NCBI GenBank assembly: GCA_018432235.1
Contig: JAHDLO010000019.1
Coordinates: forward strand, 1-64,000
Length of the DNA stretch: 64,000 nucleotides
From: Clostridiaceae bacterium
GTDB lineage: Bacteria > Bacillota > Clostridia > Peptostreptococcales > Natronincolaceae
Direction: 5' to 3'
Positions 20,332 through 28,884 of this stretch are shown here, in pieces. The notes under the pieces are model-generated. The model was not told the origin of the DNA, did not search any database, and was given only the letters and a program-made list of their open reading frames with translations. The position numbers and the translations under genes are program-made. How positions within the stretch are numbered: the first letter of the stretch is position 1; every line of letters begins with the position of its first letter.

Positions 20332-21105
20332 ATGGGTAAAGTGATTGCTATATTTAATCAAAAGGGAGGCGTAGGAAAGACTACGACTAACGTAAATCTC
20401 AGCGCCTGCCTTGCAGGAATGGGAAAGAAGATTTGTGTAATCGATATAGATCCCCAAGGTAACACGACAAGTGGATTAGGCATAGATAAGAGTAATCTGG
20501 AGTACAGCATATACGATATTATAGTAAATGAGGTAGATATTAGAGATGTTGTCATGCATACTCAATATGAAAATCTGGATATCGTTCCCTCAAGTGTACA
20601 GCTGGCAGGTGCGGAAATCGAGCTGGCTACAATGCTTAATAGAGAGCTGAAGCTCAAGGAGTCCATCAACCTGATTAGGGAGGGCTATGACTATATTTTT
20701 GTTGACTGTCCCCCATCACTGGGCCTGCTTACAATAAATTCTCTTGCTGCAGTGGATAGTGTACTGATCCCTATACAATGTGAGTATTACGCGCTAGAGG
20801 GAGTAAGTCAGCTAATGAATACCATACAGCTAGTGAAAAGAAGCTTAAATACCGATTTAGAAATTCAAGGCGTGGTGCTCAGTATGTTTGATGGAAGAAC
20901 TAATCTTTCTATACAGGTTGTTGATGAGGTAAAGAATTACTTTAAGGGTAAGGTTTATACAACCGTTATTCCTAGAAATGTTAGATTGGCAGAAGCACCT
21001 AGCTTTGGCCAACCGGTTATCTATTATGATGAAAAATCTAAAGGTGCGGAAGCTTATGTAGAGCTGGCGGAGGAGTTTATAGACTTAGAGGAGGAAGTGG
21101 TATAA
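20332..21105 (+). CDS. parA: Chromosome partitioning ATPase ParA (Soj)
   Basis: This 257-residue deviant-Walker ATPase drives origin segregation with ParB and also regulates DnaA in Bacillus. The deviant Walker A is KGGVGKTTTNVN with the signature lysine, and FVDCPPSLGLLT is the Walker B region. RBS AAGGGAGAG precedes the ATG. The stop is directly followed by the parB TTG start, so the two are coupled. Confidence 0.96.
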   Translation: MGKVIAIFNQKGGVGKTTTNVNLSACLAGMGKKICVIDIDPQGNTTSGLGIDKSNLEYSIYDIIVNEVDIRDVVMHTQYENLDIVPSSVQLAGAEIELATMLNRELKLKESINLIREGYDYIFVDCPPSLGLLTINSLAAVDSVLIPIQCEYYALEGVSQLMNTIQLVKRSLNTDLEIQGVVLSMFDGRTNLSIQVVDEVKNYFKGKVYTTVIPRNVRLAEAPSFGQPVIYYDEKSKGAEAYVELAEEFIDLEEEVV

Positions 21106-21978
21106 TTGTCAAATGCAAAGAAAAGAGGCTTGGGTAAGGGACTAGAGGCCCTTATTCCTGAGATAGTAACCTATAATGTTGAAGAGGATAAAAATGAAAA
21201 AATTCAAAATATAAGCATCAATAAGCTTTTTCCCAACCCTAATCAACCCAGAAAGGAATTTGAAGCGGAGGCCCTGATGGAGCTAGCCCAGTCTATAAAG
21301 CAGCATGGCTTCATACAACCAATTATTGTTTCGGCAAAGGACAAGGGGTACATGATAATTGCAGGTGAGCGTAGATGGCGGGCTGCCATGGAGCTTAAGC
21401 TTGCTGAGGTTCCTTGCGTAATTAGAAAATATAACGAAAATCAAATAATGGAAATTGCTTTAATAGAGAACCTTCAAAGAGAAGACCTCAATGCAATTGA
21501 AGAGGCTATGGCATACAGGCATATCATTGACAAGTATCACGTCACCCAGGAGCAATTGTCTGAGGCACTAGGCAAGAGCCGACCTTATATTGCCAACACC
21601 CTAAGGCTTCTACAATTAGATCGAAGAATTATAGATATGATAAAGGAAGGGAAGCTGAGCGCTGGACATGGCAGGGCTTTACTCCGCATAAGTAATGGAG
21701 AAAAGCAGTACGAGGCTGCTTTAAAAGTTATAGAGGAAATGCTGAACGTGAGACAGGTTGAGGAATTGGTTGCTAGACTGCAAAATCCACCTGTTAAAAA
21801 TGAAGCTCTGCCTAAGGTCAAGGATATAATTATAGTCGATATTGAAGAGGGTCTAAAAAAACTCTTTGGCACTAAGGTGACAATCACAAAGGGTAATAAA
21901 AAGGGAAAAATTGAGATAGAATATTATAGTGAAGAAGATATGGAAAGAATTCTGGAAATGTTTGAAAAAATAAATTAA
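21106..21978 (+). CDS. parB: Chromosome partitioning protein ParB (Spo0J)
   Basis: This 290-residue parS-binding CTPase begins with KKRGLGKGLEALIP, typical of Spo0J. It has NPNQPRKEF, the GERRWRAAM CTP box, ENLQREDLNAIEEA and the helix-turn-helix VTQEQLSEALGKSRPYIANTLRLL. The start is TTG at 21106 with GAGGAAG upstream. A perfect parS lies 3 bp after its stop codon. Together with parA and the second parS at 26972 it forms a complete partition system. Confidence 0.96.
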   Translation: MSNAKKRGLGKGLEALIPEIVTYNVEEDKNEKIQNISINKLFPNPNQPRKEFEAEALMELAQSIKQHGFIQPIIVSAKDKGYMIIAGERRWRAAMELKLAEVPCVIRKYNENQIMEIALIENLQREDLNAIEEAMAYRHIIDKYHVTQEQLSEALGKSRPYIANTLRLLQLDRRIIDMIKEGKLSAGHGRALLRISNGEKQYEAALKVIEEMLNVRQVEELVARLQNPPVKNEALPKVKDIIIVDIEEGLKKLFGTKVTITKGNKKGKIEIEYYSEEDMERILEMFEKIN

Positions 21979-21980
21979 AA

Positions 21981-21996
21981 TGTTTCACGTGAAACA
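21981..21996. promoter_or_regulatory. parS site 1
   Basis: TGTTTCACGTGAAACA is the perfect 16-bp palindromic ParB-binding consensus. It lies immediately after parB, about 9.7 kb from oriC. Confidence 0.95.
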
Positions 21997-22064
21997 TTTG
22001 GATAGGGAAATGTATACCCATATACTCTCACAGCAACATGCAGCTCTCGAATAATTATGGACTT

Positions 22065-22099
22065 AAAAAACTCGACTTGTAAAAAGCTGAGTTTTTTTT
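22065..22099 (+). terminator. Terminator after parAB
   Basis: AAAAAACTC pairs with GAGTTTTTT around a 15-nt loop and is followed by further T residues. It closes the parA-parB transcript. Confidence 0.8.
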
Positions 22100-22144
22100 G
22101 TAAGAAATTTAATTAATCTGATACATAAAAAAAACATGTGAATA

Positions 22145-22153
22145 TGGTATAAT
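22145..22153 (+). promoter_or_regulatory. Extended -10 promoter of the cysteine desulfurase-like gene
   Basis: TGGTATAAT is an extended -10 element 38 bp before the GTG start at 22192. No good -35 is seen. Similar TGnTATAAT elements precede dnaX, ybaB and the gene at 52201. Confidence 0.65.
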
Positions 22154-22191
22154 AATAGAATAAATTTTCCTTTGAAAGCGAGGAGAAGTAA

Positions 22192-23343
22192 GTGATATAT
22201 TTAGACAATGCTGCAACGACATTCCCAAAGCCTGAAGTGGTGTACGAAGCAATGTTAAATCAAATGAAAAGCTTTGGTGCTAATCCAGGAAGATCAGGCC
22301 ATAAACTGGCGATTGAGGCTGGAAGGTGTATCTTTAGTGCTAGAGAGATTGTTGGAAGGCTTTTCAATATAAATAATCCTATGCAGATCATCTTTACCGC
22401 CAATGCAACTGAATCCTTAAATCTAGCGATTAAGGGCGTACTAAATTCCGGAGACCATGTTATAACCACTAGTATAGAGCATAACTCTGTTATGAGACCT
22501 ATAAAAACCCTTGAGGCGATTGGTGTTGAACATACAGCGGTACAATGCAATGAAAAGGGAGAGCTTAATCCTCAAGATATCGAGACAGCAATAAAGCCTA
22601 ATACCAAACTTATCGTTATGACGCATGCATCCAATGTCATAGGAACACTTTTGCCAATTGAAGAGGTTGGGCGCCTCGCTAAGGAAAAGGAAATTTTATT
22701 TTTGGTGGATGCAGCTCAAACTGCTGGCACCTATGATATTGATGTTGTAAAAATGAACATTGATCTTTTGGCTTTACCAGGCCACAAGGGCTTATATGGG
22801 CCACAAGGGACAGGTATTCTATATATACGAGAGGGTTTATCTGTTAGACATTTTAAGGAGGGTGGTACGGGAAGTAAGTCTGAAGAGCTTATTCAGCCAG
22901 ATATTGTACCTGACCGCTATGAGAGTGGCACCCCAAACACACCTGGTATCGCAGGCCTGCTGAAGGGAATAGAATTTATTTTAGAAACGGGCATCGAAAA
23001 CATTAGAAGACATGAGGAGGAGCTGACACAGTATTTTATAGATGGGCTAAAGGAGCTGCCGGAGGTAACAATATATGGAACCCATGATGCTAAGAAGCAG
23101 GCTTCGGTGGTTTCAATCAATATTGGTGATGAGGACTCCTCCGAAATTGGATATATATTGGATAAGGTTTTTGATATTGCGGTTAGACCGGGCCTTCACT
23201 GTTCTCCAATGACCCATAAAACCATCGGTAGCTTTGAGCAGGGTACGGTACGATTTAGCATTGGGTATTTTAACACTAAAGCGGATTTAGATAAGGCACT
23301 AGATGCTATTAGAAGTATTGTTCAACAGATTTATTATGAATAG
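22192..23343 (+). CDS. Cysteine desulfurase-like aminotransferase class V enzyme
   Basis: This 383-residue PLP enzyme of the NifS/SufS fold begins IYLDNAATTFPKPE. The PLP lysine is in LPGHKGLYGPQG, and a C-terminal loop with a possible catalytic Cys reads RPGLHCSPMTHKT. It probably takes sulfur or selenium from (seleno)cysteine, or is a related lyase. No IscU, SufU or ThiI gene is adjacent, so its acceptor is unknown. The start is GTG with AGGAGAAG upstream. The possible link to selenium use (see the gene at 42557) is only an inference. Confidence 0.85.
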   Translation: MIYLDNAATTFPKPEVVYEAMLNQMKSFGANPGRSGHKLAIEAGRCIFSAREIVGRLFNINNPMQIIFTANATESLNLAIKGVLNSGDHVITTSIEHNSVMRPIKTLEAIGVEHTAVQCNEKGELNPQDIETAIKPNTKLIVMTHASNVIGTLLPIEEVGRLAKEKEILFLVDAAQTAGTYDIDVVKMNIDLLALPGHKGLYGPQGTGILYIREGLSVRHFKEGGTGSKSEELIQPDIVPDRYESGTPNTPGIAGLLKGIEFILETGIENIRRHEEELTQYFIDGLKELPEVTIYGTHDAKKQASVVSINIGDEDSSEIGYILDKVFDIAVRPGLHCSPMTHKTIGSFEQGTVRFSIGYFNTKADLDKALDAIRSIVQQIYYE

Positions 23344-23443
23344 ATGGCTTAAAAGGCTTCCGATGTCTAAGGGATTAACAGCAACCCCTTGGGCATCCAA
23401 AGCTCAGCCACATATAGCATAGGGATTTACAATAGAGGGGAGA

Positions 23444-23998
23444 ATGTCAATGCAGTTACTATTGGAATTTATAGATCAGAATACGACAGCCTTTATTATT
23501 GCCAGTATTGGGATGAATTTATTATTAATTATTTTATTTATCGTTTACAGCTCTATTACTACTGGCTTGAAGGACAAGTATAAGAAGCTTGTTAAGGGTA
23601 CAAATGGCAAAAATATTGAAGGTATTCTGATGGAGCATCTGGAAAAGGTACAGGCCATACATGACGATATGGATCAGTACTATAGAAGGCTTGAAATAAT
23701 GGATAATCGTTTAAGCTTCTGCACACAAAAGGTGGGCATTATTAGATATAATGCTTTTCAGGATACCGGCAGCGATTTAAGCTATTCTATAGCTCTGCTG
23801 AATGCTAATAATGATGGTGTTATTATTACAGGTATTCATGGGAGAACAGAGACGATATCTTATGCTAAGCCAATTAAGGATGGAAAATCCACATACAGCC
23901 TATCGGTTGAAGAATTACAAGCCCTAGATAGAGCCAAGGAAAATGCCTTGGATAGAATCGATATACAAGGCTACAGAAGTAATAAAGAGGTTGGTTAA
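23444..23998 (+). CDS. DUF4446 family membrane-anchored protein
   Basis: This 184-residue protein has one N-terminal membrane helix (about residues 17-40), a charged coiled-coil-like stretch (45-90) and a conserved domain with VGIIRYNAFQDTGSDLSYSIALLN. That domain is typical of DUF4446, a family of unknown function common near parAB in Clostridia. RBS AGGGGAGA precedes the ATG. Its stop overlaps the next start (TAATG). A GATGTCTAAGGG/CCCTTGGGCATC hairpin lies upstream at 23360-23395, possibly a weak terminator for the previous gene. Confidence 0.85.
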   Translation: MSMQLLLEFIDQNTTAFIIASIGMNLLLIILFIVYSSITTGLKDKYKKLVKGTNGKNIEGILMEHLEKVQAIHDDMDQYYRRLEIMDNRLSFCTQKVGIIRYNAFQDTGSDLSYSIALLNANNDGVIITGIHGRTETISYAKPIKDGKSTYSLSVEELQALDRAKENALDRIDIQGYRSNKEVG

Positions 23999-24897
23999 TG
24001 GAGGCAATTTCCTATTGCTTTATAGTAAACCCTGTAGCTGGCAGGAATAGAGCTGAAAAGCTATTGCCGTTAATATCTAAGGAAATGACTGCAAGAGGCA
24101 TTGCATTTGATATTAAGCTGACTGAAGGGAAGGGCGACGGCAAAATTCTAGCTGAAAAAGCAATTGAAGAGGGGTATAAGGTTATTGTGGCCGTAGGGGG
24201 CGACGGAACAATTAACGAGGTTATTAACGGCGCCTATGGCAAGGAAGGCATAGTAGGTATAATACCTGCTGGAACAGGAAATGATTTTGCCAGATCTTTA
24301 AACATTTCCTTCGATTTTTATAGGGCAATTGAAGATATCATTAAGGGCACTGTAGGAGAGGTAGATGTGGGGCTGATAAATCAAGAGCTCTTTATCAATG
24401 TCGCATCAATTGGTTTGGACGCTCATATCGCAGCCGAGGCCAACAAAATCAAACGGTATTTTAATGGTAGTAAGGCATATATCATGGCTCTTTTAAAGGG
24501 AATAATCACCTATCAGAGCATGAGAGTTAGACTGGTAACTGACGATATGGTGCTGGACAAGCATGTTATGTTGGTTGCCTTTTGCAATGGCGGCTTTTAT
24601 GGAGGTGGCATGAACATTGCTCCTGCCGCAGATGCCACAGATGGACTGATGGATATTTGCATAGTTGAGAGGATGTCAAAGCTTAAGCTGCTGAGATTAT
24701 TTCCTACAATATTTAAAGGAAGTCATATTAAATTTGAAGAGGTAAAGCAATATCGAGCTAAAGCCTTTGAGATATTCGTGGATAATGACATTTTTATTAA
24801 TACAGATGGCGAGATCATTAATTACTCTCCTTTGGGTAATCATGGTGAGGGTATAAGTACAAGGATTGCAGCAAAAAGATTGAAAATAATAAAATAG
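23998..24897 (+). CDS. Diacylglycerol/lipid kinase (YegS/DgkB family)
   Basis: This 299-residue protein has the NPVAGRNRAEKLLP start, the nucleotide-binding VVAVGGDGTINEVINGA loop and IPAGTGNDFARSL, all hallmarks of the DAGK catalytic family. It probably phosphorylates diacylglycerol or a related lipid at the membrane, recycling lipid from lipoteichoic acid synthesis. Its start overlaps the DUF4446 stop, so the two form a coupled pair. A strong terminator follows. Confidence 0.92.
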   Translation: MEAISYCFIVNPVAGRNRAEKLLPLISKEMTARGIAFDIKLTEGKGDGKILAEKAIEEGYKVIVAVGGDGTINEVINGAYGKEGIVGIIPAGTGNDFARSLNISFDFYRAIEDIIKGTVGEVDVGLINQELFINVASIGLDAHIAAEANKIKRYFNGSKAYIMALLKGIITYQSMRVRLVTDDMVLDKHVMLVAFCNGGFYGGGMNIAPAADATDGLMDICIVERMSKLKLLRLFPTIFKGSHIKFEEVKQYRAKAFEIFVDNDIFINTDGEIINYSPLGNHGEGISTRIAAKRLKIIK

Positions 24898-24908
24898 CAG
24901 GAGTTTGT

Positions 24909-24942
24909 AAAGGCCCATTAAAGGGCCTTTATCTATTTTTTG
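24909..24942 (+). terminator. Terminator after the lipid kinase gene
   Basis: AAAGGCCC and GGGCCTTT flank a six-base loop and lead into ATCTATTTTTTG. A degenerate copy of repeat family 2 starts at the T-run. Confidence 0.85.
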
Positions 24943-25073
24943 TTTCATAGCGTTAGTTTATTTACTATGAAATTGGGGATTGTTGAGGGCTGTCGAGACG
25001 GTGAGGCAGCAGGGTGCTTGCACCGCATGGGTTCCCTGGAAAACAAACGTGGCGAGGCACCCTTGCACAATTA
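24931..25073 (+). repeat. Multi-hairpin terminator-linked repeat, family 2, copy C3 (degenerate)
   Basis: The 3' part (GCATGGGTTCCCTGGAAAAC and beyond, 25025-25057) matches copy C1 with about three mismatches in 36 nt. The 5' part keeps the TTTCATAG/CTATGAAA hairpin. Like C1 and C2 it begins in a terminator T-run. It runs up to the 3' end of the convergent gene at 25087. Confidence 0.65.
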
Positions 25074-25086
25074 GAAGACATATGTA

Positions 25087-25416
25087 CTATGGCGTTGGCA
25101 TCTTGCCCTCCTGTTCCTCCTTTAGAAGGATTAGTCCCTGCATTGTCTTTGGGAAGCCGGCTGATGGAGCCACCAGCAGTAGTGCATGCTCAATCTCATC
25201 GTAGGAGCAGCCTGCAGCCTTAGCCTTTCTAATATGGGTTCGTAATGCAAACTCGTGCTGTGAGGCAGCAGAAATTGCAATCTTAATGAGCCAACGGGTT
25301 TTTTCATCAAGGGGACCACCCCTTTCATGAATCATTTTACCATAAGTCTCATAGGCCTCATAAATCTCACCGTGTCTTTTAATGAAATTTTCAAGATTGT
25401 TCTGTATTTTATCCAT
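25087..25416 (-). CDS. Carboxymuconolactone decarboxylase / AhpD-like family protein
   Basis: This 109-residue all-helical protein shows the CMD/AhpD core DEKTRWLIKIAISAASQHEFALRTHIRKAKAAGCSYDEIEHALLLVAP. Only one Cys is present and the redox CxxC of AhpD is missing, so peroxidase-linked activity is doubtful. The ATG at 25416 has AGGAGGTG 7 nt upstream. An ORF extension to 25512 is rejected. It is divergent from ykuS, and both share an identical 20-bp translation start region. Confidence 0.85.
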   Translation of the reverse strand: MDKIQNNLENFIKRHGEIYEAYETYGKMIHERGGPLDEKTRWLIKIAISAASQHEFALRTHIRKAKAAGCSYDEIEHALLLVAPSAGFPKTMQGLILLKEEQEGKMPTP

Positions 25417-25549
25417 AAAAGCACCTCCTTGTATAATGAAAGTCTTACCCATTGGAGAATAGTATAACCAAAATAACAGCATAATTACTTCAGTTTTGTA
25501 TAAATACCCCATTTGTGGAGCAATAATACTACAAGGAGGTGCTTTTATG
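25414..25549. repeat. Inverted 20-bp repeat covering two divergent translation starts
   Basis: TACAAGGAGGTGCTTTTATG at 25530-25549 occurs exactly inverted at 25414-25433. Each copy includes the ribosome site and ATG of one of two divergent genes. The 96 bp between hold both promoters, which I could not place. Confidence 0.9.
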
Positions 25550-25807
25550 AAGAAAGTAGCAGTACAAGGAAGCCTTGAGGAAATCAGGCAGCAGCTTTCA
25601 ATGAAGGGCTATGAGGTGGTTGATTTTGAAGATCGAGGTATTGTTGATGCCATAGTATATATAGACGATTATACCGGCATACGTAATATGAACAATGAAG
25701 GAGATGTGGAGAGTCATGGTGCGGTGCTTATAAATGCAAGCAAAAAGTCAATCGATCAGATCATCTATATTATTGAAGCCAGAAGATATGAGGGTTTATT
25801 TACATAG
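25547..25807 (+). CDS. YkuS family (UPF0180) protein
   Basis: This 86-residue protein starts MKKVAVQGSLEEIRQQL and contains EVVDFEDRGIVDAIVYIDDYTGI, matching the YkuS/UPF0180 family of unknown function. The ATG at 25547 has AAGGAGGTG upstream; an earlier in-frame start 17 codons upstream would begin in the divergent promoter region. It is divergent from the AhpD-like gene. Confidence 0.85.
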   Translation: MKKVAVQGSLEEIRQQLSMKGYEVVDFEDRGIVDAIVYIDDYTGIRNMNNEGDVESHGAVLINASKKSIDQIIYIIEARRYEGLFT

Positions 25808-25872
25808 AAAATGCTGTGCAGAATCTAATTTCAAAGGATGCTTGTGATTTTAAGTGTTTCGTATGGCAGTTC

Positions 25873-25935
25873 CTTATATTTCATAGGAATTCATTTGTTT
25901 TTTATGAAAGGGGCGGTTAAGGGGGAGTCAACCAT
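25873..25935 (+). repeat. Fragment of repeat family 2, copy C5
   Basis: TTTCATAGGAATTC, TTTTTTATGAAAGGGG and GGTTAAGGGGGAGTCA resemble the 5' half of copy C2 in the same order. The 3' half is absent. The rest of the 352-bp gap between ykuS and yyaC (25936-26097) shows a short direct repeat of GCTTTAAAAGGAAA and no gene. Confidence 0.4.
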
Positions 25936-26097
25936 ATTAAAGTATAGAAATACCAGTTCTGCAACGAATAAGTGTCACTATACCACCAGTGGCAATTGAA
26001 TTACGGTACCCTGAAGCATTTTCTATAAATGTGGTTTCTTAAAGCAATGACTATCGTGAAGCTTTAAAAGGAAAGGCTTTAAAAGGAAAATAATACA

Positions 26098-26134
26098 AAG
26101 GCTGACGAGATAATAAGTATTTTCGTCAGCCTTT
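26098..26134 (-). terminator. Terminator after yyaC
   Basis: AAAGGCTGACGA and TTCGTCAGCCTTT form a 12-bp stem just beyond the yyaC stop codon on the minus strand, followed by GTATTATTTTCC. Confidence 0.8.
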
Positions 26135-26159
26135 AGCTATGTCTAAGATTAATGAACTA

Positions 26160-26747
26160 TTAAACAAGAAGCTTTTGCTGTTTGAGCTTCCAGACGGAAA
26201 ATTTTATGCCGTCGGTTATAGTCTCAGCCATTTTCATGACCAGGCTCAGACGTGTATTTTGAAGAACCAAATATTCCATATACCCGCTTAAATTTACTAT
26301 TCCTGTTATATGCATATGCCCTACCGCTGGCAAATCCTTGTTTACTCCTGCCCCAGGCTTTAGAGGACCGCTACCTATTTTCACAAAGCCAATTCTGTCA
26401 GTTTTACCCAGACAGGCATCAATAGCTATGATCAAGGGGTTTTCATATACCTCATTAAGCATTTTTATTTTTTCCTTTAGGTTTTTTGCATGAACTGGAT
26501 CATCTAGGGTTCCATGGACATGGATATCACTATATTTGCTCAATTGATTACTAAGCTTGTAGCCAATTAGTGGCCCTAAAGAATCGCCAGTAGAACGATC
26601 GGTTCCTATGCATAGAAACACCAGCTCCCTATAAGGGGGAGTATAATGCTGATTGAGATATTTCATAAACAACATACTAAAATCTATATAAGCCATAGGC
26701 ACATGGACGTTAACCGAATCGTTGATTTGATTTTTTAATAAGGACAT
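26160..26747 (-). CDS. yyaC: Spore protease YyaC family (DUF1256)
   Basis: This 195-residue protein has the family features FLCIGTDRSTGDSLGPLIG, IAIDACLGKTDRIGFVKI and GPLKPGAGVNKDLPAVGHMHITG. It is related to the germination protease GPR fold and is a conserved sporulation-associated protein near parB in Bacillus as well. The ATG at 26747 follows TAGGAGG; the 35-codon upstream extension has no ribosome site. It is leftward, against most neighbours. A sporulation promoter was looked for but not found with confidence. Confidence 0.9.
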   Translation of the reverse strand: MSLLKNQINDSVNVHVPMAYIDFSMLFMKYLNQHYTPPYRELVFLCIGTDRSTGDSLGPLIGYKLSNQLSKYSDIHVHGTLDDPVHAKNLKEKIKMLNEVYENPLIIAIDACLGKTDRIGFVKIGSGPLKPGAGVNKDLPAVGHMHITGIVNLSGYMEYLVLQNTRLSLVMKMAETITDGIKFSVWKLKQQKLLV

Positions 26748-26971
26748 ACAAAACCTCCTAGAGAAACTTAATATATAAATACATATTAGCCAAAGGACAA
26801 AATTATGTTTTACTATTAGGAAGTTTAGCCCAAGTTGTAAAATAAAATACATAATGAAAACTTAATAATTTCTTTATGTATTGATTTAAAAGGATTTTTA
26901 TAGCCTGTGCTGAATATATAGAGGATGGAAATTTTAAGAAATTCTAAAGAAATTTCCTGGTTAGTGTATAT

Positions 26972-26987
26972 TGTTTCACGTGAAACA
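26972..26987. promoter_or_regulatory. parS site 2
   Basis: This is a perfect TGTTTCACGTGAAACA 5.0 kb from the first parS. It ends directly at the ribosome site (AGGAGGG) of the gene starting at 27001, so it is likely in the 5' UTR or promoter of that gene. Confidence 0.95.
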
Positions 26988-27000
26988 GGAGGGAAAAGAG

Positions 27001-28119
27001 ATGCTGATTAACAGAAGAGGTATATTATTGATTTCATTTTTATTGATTGCGCTATTTTTAATCATGAGCCCAAGGTTGATAGATATCATAAATACTAGAT
27101 CAGCCAACTCAAAGGGAGAGCCTTCTGTTATCCATGAAATAGAACTACCTCATAGCAGTCAAATCATATACGAAAAATTCAACGAAGGTATATTGCAATA
27201 TTGGGACGGTATTCTTTATTATCACGACATGAAGGGTCAGCAGCAATGGACAATCCATCTCGGAGTCATCAGTCCTATTATTAGAACCACCAATAACAAC
27301 GTATATATTATGGATAATAACAAAAAACAATTGATCAGACTGGGGAAAGATGGAGAGGTACAGTACAAGGTATTTTTGGATAAGGGCGTATACAATTTTT
27401 CTGCAAACGACAAACAAAATGTATTGTTGCAGCTCATTAATGAAGGCGGCAGCTATAGAAAACTACTGATATTAAATGATGAGGGCAAAAAGACAGGGGA
27501 GATTTCAATCGCCGAAGGCGAGATAATGAGCTTTTCTATAGAAGATAATGATAGCAAAATACTTCTTCATACATTGAACACAGCAAATAATCGGATAGAG
27601 GGGAATTTGCTTCAGTATGATAGACAGGGAAAGCTGATAAAGCTGGATAGTCTAGAGGATAAGCTGCTATTAAGGTATTATACTGAAGGCAAGGGAAATC
27701 TGATATTGGTATTTGAGGACGGGATAAGAGCGATAGATAATGAAGGAAGCATAAAGTGGGAAGTGGAGGCAGCTGGAATAAAAGATGCCATTAATGAGAA
27801 GGAGGAATATTTGGCCATCTATAGCAATGAGACTCAAAAAAGTGGTATTATATATGGTAAAAGCCAGGACAGACTAAATGTCATTGCGCAATCTGGCAAT
27901 AGCTTAAGTGATAGCATTCTAAAAGAGAAGCCATCTGGCATGGATACCAACAAAAATGAATTGCTGTATTATTCCACCAGAAGCCTATACATCGTAAATA
28001 AAAAAGGTCAGCAAATTGCTGAATATAAATACAACAGTGATATAGAGAAGGCCTTTTTATACCAACAGCAGCATGTTATAGTGATAACAAAGGAAAGACT
28101 GACATTTCTAAAGATATAA
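27001..28119 (+). CDS. Membrane-anchored beta-propeller-like protein of unknown function
   Basis: This 372-residue protein has an N-terminal membrane helix (about residues 6-24) and an external part with repeated WDG..Y, QWTIHLG and SIKWEVEA-type blades, resembling PQQ/WD-like beta-propellers. No catalytic motif is seen. The ATG at 27001 has AGGAGGG; a TTG 10 codons earlier would translate parS and is rejected. It precedes the cvpA-like gene by 17 bp and may share its transcript. A cell-envelope role is only a guess. Confidence 0.7.
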   Translation: MLINRRGILLISFLLIALFLIMSPRLIDIINTRSANSKGEPSVIHEIELPHSSQIIYEKFNEGILQYWDGILYYHDMKGQQQWTIHLGVISPIIRTTNNNVYIMDNNKKQLIRLGKDGEVQYKVFLDKGVYNFSANDKQNVLLQLINEGGSYRKLLILNDEGKKTGEISIAEGEIMSFSIEDNDSKILLHTLNTANNRIEGNLLQYDRQGKLIKLDSLEDKLLLRYYTEGKGNLILVFEDGIRAIDNEGSIKWEVEAAGIKDAINEKEEYLAIYSNETQKSGIIYGKSQDRLNVIAQSGNSLSDSILKEKPSGMDTNKNELLYYSTRSLYIVNKKGQQIAEYKYNSDIEKAFLYQQQHVIVITKERLTFLKI

Positions 28120-28136
28120 GTCTGAGGAGTGATAAG

Positions 28137-28814
28137 ATGTCTACATTGGATATTTTAATTATAATCGTTATTGGCGCAAGTATACTTATGGGCTATAGAC
28201 GGGGGCTGATTTTGACTTTAGCCAGCACTGTCAGCTATATAGCTGCTGCTATTATCGCCAAAAGCTATTATCAAAGCTTTACAGAATGGTTGCTTATAAA
28301 AACGCCGATTGGTGATGTACTAGGAAACATGGTCTCCAGCAATCTAGCACTAAGCGGAGAAAGAACCCTTCAAGAGGGGGTCTTTACCAATGAGTCCTCC
28401 TTTAAGCTTTTCAGCTGGGCGAATGAATACTTGGCAAATAGTATGGTGCAGGACTATGCCCTTCAAACGGTGGAGGCTATAAAGGACGACATTATTACTA
28501 AGGTAACCATGATGTTGACCAGCATACTTAGTATAGTGCTACTGTTCCTAATTATTAGGACTTTAATCGTTTTGGCCGGGTATCTCCTAAATCAAATCTT
28601 TGAATTGCCTGGATTGAACTCAATTAATAAGCTGGCGGGACTGGCTGTGGGGGGGCTTAGAGGCGTTCTTCTGGTGGCGGTACTGCTTATTTTAACGCTA
28701 CCCTCAGCTATGGCGGCTCCAGAGGGTAAATTAGCAGGCTTTATTAATTCCTCTGTCTTGATACAGTACTTTTTTAACAACTTACTGATACATATACTAA
28801 ATTGGTTTCTCTAA
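28137..28814 (+). CDS. CvpA family membrane protein
   Basis: This 225-residue protein starts with a CvpA-type segment LDILIIIVIGASILMGYRRGLILTLAS and has four or so membrane helices (about 2-20, 26-45, 125-150 and 170-195). CvpA is linked to colicin V production and biofilm in enterics; in Clostridia its function is not settled. RBS GAGGAGTG precedes the ATG. Confidence 0.82.
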   Translation: MSTLDILIIIVIGASILMGYRRGLILTLASTVSYIAAAIIAKSYYQSFTEWLLIKTPIGDVLGNMVSSNLALSGERTLQEGVFTNESSFKLFSWANEYLANSMVQDYALQTVEAIKDDIITKVTMMLTSILSIVLLFLIIRTLIVLAGYLLNQIFELPGLNSINKLAGLAVGGLRGVLLVAVLLILTLPSAMAAPEGKLAGFINSSVLIQYFFNNLLIHILNWFL

Positions 28815-28826
28815 AGAAAAGAAATA

Positions 28827-28854
28827 CTTACAATAGATTCCTATATGTTATAAT
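28827..28854 (+). promoter_or_regulatory. dnaX promoter
   Basis: CTTACA (28827-28832), a 16-nt spacer and TATAAT (28849-28854) with an upstream TG form an extended -10 promoter 30 bp before dnaX. Confidence 0.7.
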
Positions 28855-28884
28855 AGTAGTACTGATTAATAAGAAGGTGATAAA

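Noticed and set aside
24980-25223. Overlapping plus-strand ORFs opposite the AhpD-like gene
   Set aside because: They are antisense shadows of the AhpD-like gene and of repeat C3, with no ribosome site.
26971-27000. Upstream TTG start that would translate parS as the N-terminus of the 27001 gene
   Set aside because: There is no ribosome site before it, while AGGAGGG fits the ATG at 27001 and the membrane helix then starts at a normal place.
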